This document shows, one piece after another, positions 61,311 through 64,000 of a stretch of 64,000 nucleotides of DNA; positions within the stretch are counted from its first letter, which is position 1; each line of letters opens with the position of its first letter. A program made the translations under genes and the position numbers. Origin of the DNA: Nostoc linckia z4 (GTDB lineage: Bacteria > Cyanobacteriota > Cyanobacteriia > Cyanobacteriales > Nostocaceae); contig NZ_LAHA01000002.1 of NCBI RefSeq assembly GCF_002608075.1, forward strand, positions 163,540 to 227,539, in the 5' to 3' direction. Under the pieces are notes generated by a model that saw only the letters and a program-made list of their open reading frames with translations, searched no databases and was not told where the DNA came from.

Positions 61311-64000
61311 TCACCTTAAACCGTAGCAAATAAAAGCAGCCCAGTAACGAGGATGTGAAAAAGGAAACTCCTCAGTAGAATTTTTTATGCCATAAATTTG
61401 ACTCAACAATTTACGGTACTTTTTATATTCACAGTCCCACTCTAAATAGTTGGCTGAACCTTGAGAATACTGGTTTCTATTAGTTTTCGCTTCTTTCGAC
61501 CTTTTGATAACTTGAGTATAAAATTCTTGTATATCCTCTCTACTTAGCAGTGCCTCTTTATTAAGTTCGCGCAGTTTTATTTGGGCTTGCTGTAAAGCTT
61601 CAGGACGGTTGTTACCTTGTTGTCGATGTTGGTAATAAAAGATAGAAAATAGTGCTGTCGCTAAGTCATTTACTATCCATAAAGTACTAACAATGCTTCT
61701 AGCACCTGCACACAAAAAACCTGTGGCAAGAGTAAGGATATCATCATTTAGGGATGGAATACCGAGATTTGTCTCGCAGCAAGACAAAAAGACTTCTACA
61801 AGTTGAGGTAAACGCCAGCTTGGTGTCATCAATTGTCCCAAGGTGATGCTACTGCTATGCGCTAATTTTAATTGTGATTCTAAAGGATTATCGAGGCGAG
61901 ATTCCGCATGGTGACAGGAATGAAGTACTTGAACTTGTTGTGCTAATTGTCGATAGCTTTTGGTGCTGGCTTGACTGCTGCCAATTAATCTGTTTTCTCG
62001 TGGAATATTGTATATTTGAGCAAGTTTTTCTCCTTCAAATCTGGCACAGGGAAGGTTATCTTCGGCATCTTCTACAGTGCCATATTTCAGAGGCATTTTA
62101 TATAGAGTGCCACGTTGTTGACAAAATTCTAAAATTTGGCAACTTGGGGTATAACGAATTAAAAATTTATCTCCTAAATATTCCTGATATTCTCCTGTAG
62201 GTAAAGCAGTAAATGGAATCTGATGGAGTAACAGGTGAGGTACTAAAATTAATTCTTCTATTCCTTGGAGATGTTGAGATATGAGTTCAGATATTTGTAG
62301 GCGTTCAGCTAGTTCGCGGAGAATACTACTAATTTGAGTTTCCCATTTTTTGGGTTCATCTCTATATGGCAATAACCAATTTTGCTCAATCCAGCGTTGC
62401 AAGGTATCTAATCCTTGTTCTGTACAGGTATGGAGAGTAATTTGGTTTTGCTGCACGACAAAAATATGGGTGTCGTTGTTAGTAGTGTAGAAACTGAGAA
62501 TAGCTGTATTGGGTTGGTCAATTAGCTTTTGAATTTCTGATAATTTTAGGGGGGTAACTTGAATTTCTCCAGCTAACACCGGATCTTCGCGTCTGATATT
62601 TTCCCAAACGTGTTGTTTTTGTCTTTCTAAAGTGGCGATCGCCTCATTATAAGCTTCCCATGCAGCACGTGTTTCACTGCGATTATTTTCAGATTTATGC
62701 CCTTGGCGTTCTTGCTCAATTTGCCGTTGCAGTTCTTCGTATTGCTGTAATAATTCTTGGACTTTTGGGGGAATTTCTTCGCCTTGAGAGAGGTTGTAGC
62801 TTGCCATTAAGTCTACAAGAAGTTTAGAGCGCGATCGCTCTGAATATTCAAAGGCTTTTTCTATTTGTCCAGCATTGATGCAAGCTTGCACCATGTTTTG
62901 ATAAACATGAATAGCTTGTTCTAAAATTTCTTGACGACGCGATTCCGATTTTGCCCAACTGCGACTGGTTTCTACAGCTTCAATGGCTAAGCTATATCCT
63001 TCGATAGCTTCTAACCAACGCTTCGCGTTTGTAGCAATTTCACCTAGTTGGTTAGAAGCTGTAAAGCACTGTGAAGGAAAGGCTGTAGCCGTGAAAATTT
63101 CTAGGCCAAACCGACAACAAGCTATCGCTTTATCAATCTCTCCTAAATGTGTATATGCAATGGCCAGATTATTTTGGTTTTTAGCCCAATAATCGGGAAA
63201 ATTATCACGGGTAAAAACTTGGAAAGCTGCTTCATAATATTGAATTGCTTTATCTAAATTTTCTGCTTTGTTACCTATTCTCCTTTGGCTGTAGACAATA
63301 CCTAAATTTTTTTGAGCCATTGCCCAATCCATAGGAAAAGTCTCTTGACTGTAAATTTCTAAAGCTGCTTCAAAGGCTGCGATCGCTCGTTCTTGATTTT
63401 CCGTATAGTATATGTATGGCGGTTTTAAATATGCTATTCCCAAATTGTTTTGGGTCTTAGCCCATTCTATAGGAAATGTTTCTTTTGTATAAACCTGCAA
63501 AGCATCTGTGTAAGTTTGAATACCCGTTTCTAAATTGGCAATTTGGTTATCCTGAATTCTCTCACGATAGGCATTTGCTAGATTCATTGTTGTCTGCGCC
63601 CAATCATCAGGTAAAGCCTCACGGGTGCGGACTTGCAATGCTGCTTGAAAGCAAGCGATCGCCATTTCCAAATTTTCTGCGCGATCGCCATGAATTCGTT
63701 CAACAAATATAGCACCTAGAGTGTTGAGACTATTAGCCCATAATGTTTGAAAAGACTCTTTTGTGTTAACTTCTAACGCTGAACTAAGATACACTAAAGC
63801 CTTGTCCAAATTTTCTGCTTTATCACCCTTAACTCTTTGAAAATAAGCTTCTCCCAAATTGTGTTGTAGCTTTGCCCATTCTTTAGGAAATGATTCGCGG
63901 GTGTGAATTGGTAAAGCAGCCTTTAAAAGACTAATTGCCTGTTCTAAGTTATCAGCTTTCTCTCCATAAATACGGTAAAGGTAAGCCCGCGCCAAATTAT
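61311..64000 (-). CDS. TPR-CHAT domain protein, 5' part outside the window
   Basis: At least 895 residues, with the N-terminus beyond the right edge. The first part is a series of TPR-like repeats of about 47-50 residues (KAENLDKAxxYxxxALxVxTRExFPxxWAxxQxNLGxAY). It ends in a CHAT domain of the caspase-like clan: catalytic His in VLHSCHHAESRLDNPLESQL and catalytic Cys in LVEVFLSCCETNLGIPSLN, followed by GAGSIVSTLW-type strands and KLRELNKEALLS. TPR-CHAT proteins are cysteine proteases activated through their TPR part in several defence or signalling settings (Craspase/TPR-CHAT with Cas7-11 is one). No CRISPR or effector gene is adjacent, so the role here is not known. Confidence 0.9.
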   Translation of the reverse strand, partial: NLARAYLYRIYGEKADNLEQAISLLKAALPIHTRESFPKEWAKLQHNLGEAYFQRVKGDKAENLDKALVYLSSALEVNTKESFQTLWANSLNTLGAIFVERIHGDRAENLEMAIACFQAALQVRTREALPDDWAQTTMNLANAYRERIQDNQIANLETGIQTYTDALQVYTKETFPIEWAKTQNNLGIAYLKPPYIYYTENQERAIAAFEAALEIYSQETFPMDWAMAQKNLGIVYSQRRIGNKAENLDKAIQYYEAAFQVFTRDNFPDYWAKNQNNLAIAYTHLGEIDKAIACCRFGLEIFTATAFPSQCFTASNQLGEIATNAKRWLEAIEGYSLAIEAVETSRSWAKSESRRQEILEQAIHVYQNMVQACINAGQIEKAFEYSERSRSKLLVDLMASYNLSQGEEIPPKVQELLQQYEELQRQIEQERQGHKSENNRSETRAAWEAYNEAIATLERQKQHVWENIRREDPVLAGEIQVTPLKLSEIQKLIDQPNTAILSFYTTNNDTHIFVVQQNQITLHTCTEQGLDTLQRWIEQNWLLPYRDEPKKWETQISSILRELAERLQISELISQHLQGIEELILVPHLLLHQIPFTALPTGEYQEYLGDKFLIRYTPSCQILEFCQQRGTLYKMPLKYGTVEDAEDNLPCARFEGEKLAQIYNIPRENRLIGSSQASTKSYRQLAQQVQVLHSCHHAESRLDNPLESQLKLAHSSSITLGQLMTPSWRLPQLVEVFLSCCETNLGIPSLNDDILTLATGFLCAGARSIVSTLWIVNDLATALFSIFYYQHRQQGNNRPEALQQAQIKLRELNKEALLSREDIQEFYTQVIKRSKEAKTNRNQYSQGSANYLEWDCEYKKYRKLLSQIYGIKNSTEEFPFSHPRYWAAFICYGLR

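Noticed and set aside
61311..64000. CHAT protease as part of a type III CRISPR (Craspase-like) system
   Set aside because: No Cas7-11, Csx30 or CRISPR array is nearby, and stand-alone TPR-CHAT proteins are common in cyanobacteria.

Overview
The window looks like chromosome of a filamentous, probably heterocyst-type cyanobacterium (Nostocales: Nostoc, Calothrix or Tolypothrix-like). The evidence is the abundance of the HIP1 octamer GCGATCGC, many heptamer short tandem repeats between genes, and lineage-typical genes: rpaB, sasA, an NblB-like HEAT protein, a CCB-type cofactor-assembly protein, CRR7, an LPA1/Rep27-type DUF3493 protein, a PEP-CTERM protein and Ser/Thr kinases fused to WD40 propellers.

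Layout. 0-10 kb is mostly housekeeping and photosynthesis-related: DUF760, mutT bracketed by inverted repeat elements, a CBS-pair protein, an NblB-like HEAT protein, a PEP-CTERM protein, a DUF456 membrane protein, an M48-like protein that has lost zinc ligands, the CCB-type protein, and rpaB divergent from radA. 10-18 kb is an accessory, decaying region: Uma2, orphan antitoxin-like genes (HicB, UPF0175, DUF433), a 14-blade WD40 kinase, a small-protein/HNH pair with a solitary paralogue of the small protein, a 21-bp tandem repeat, and four or five genes broken by in-frame stops. 18-26 kb holds a MITE-like hairpin, two more Ser/Thr kinases, a c-haem/HAMP sensor protein, a Clp-fold serine protease, a peptidoglycan-binding protein and an unknown membrane protein. 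27-34 kb is the rimP-nusA-ylxR-infB translation/transcription cluster with a terminator-like hairpin just before rimP and a long structured leader before infB. 34-50 kb holds an SLH surface protein, tRNA-Thr(CGT), an M42 peptidase, a truncated SGNH hydrolase, an SLH lipoprotein, sasA, a diguanylate cyclase response regulator, crr7, DUF2854, a receiver-only regulator and ppk1. 50-58 kb is envelope-flavoured: two paralogous small secreted proteins, a 982-residue predicted outer-membrane barrel, a sensor kinase and a secreted Pro-rich protein. 58-64 kb has TPR, sigma-like, VOC-like and DUF29 proteins and the C-terminal part of a TPR-CHAT protease.

How the parts work together. The rimP cluster is a classical operon core. 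rpaB and sasA are global regulators (light/redox and clock output), but no partner gene for either lies here. The most interesting unexplained units are the secreted pair beside the outer-membrane barrel gene (50.2-55.0 kb), the small-protein/HNH pair (15.4-16.1 kb), the M48-like pseudo-peptidase, the structured infB leader, and several repeat families that recur across the window and in one case lie inside a coding sequence. All family assignments come from reading motifs by eye; no database search was run.
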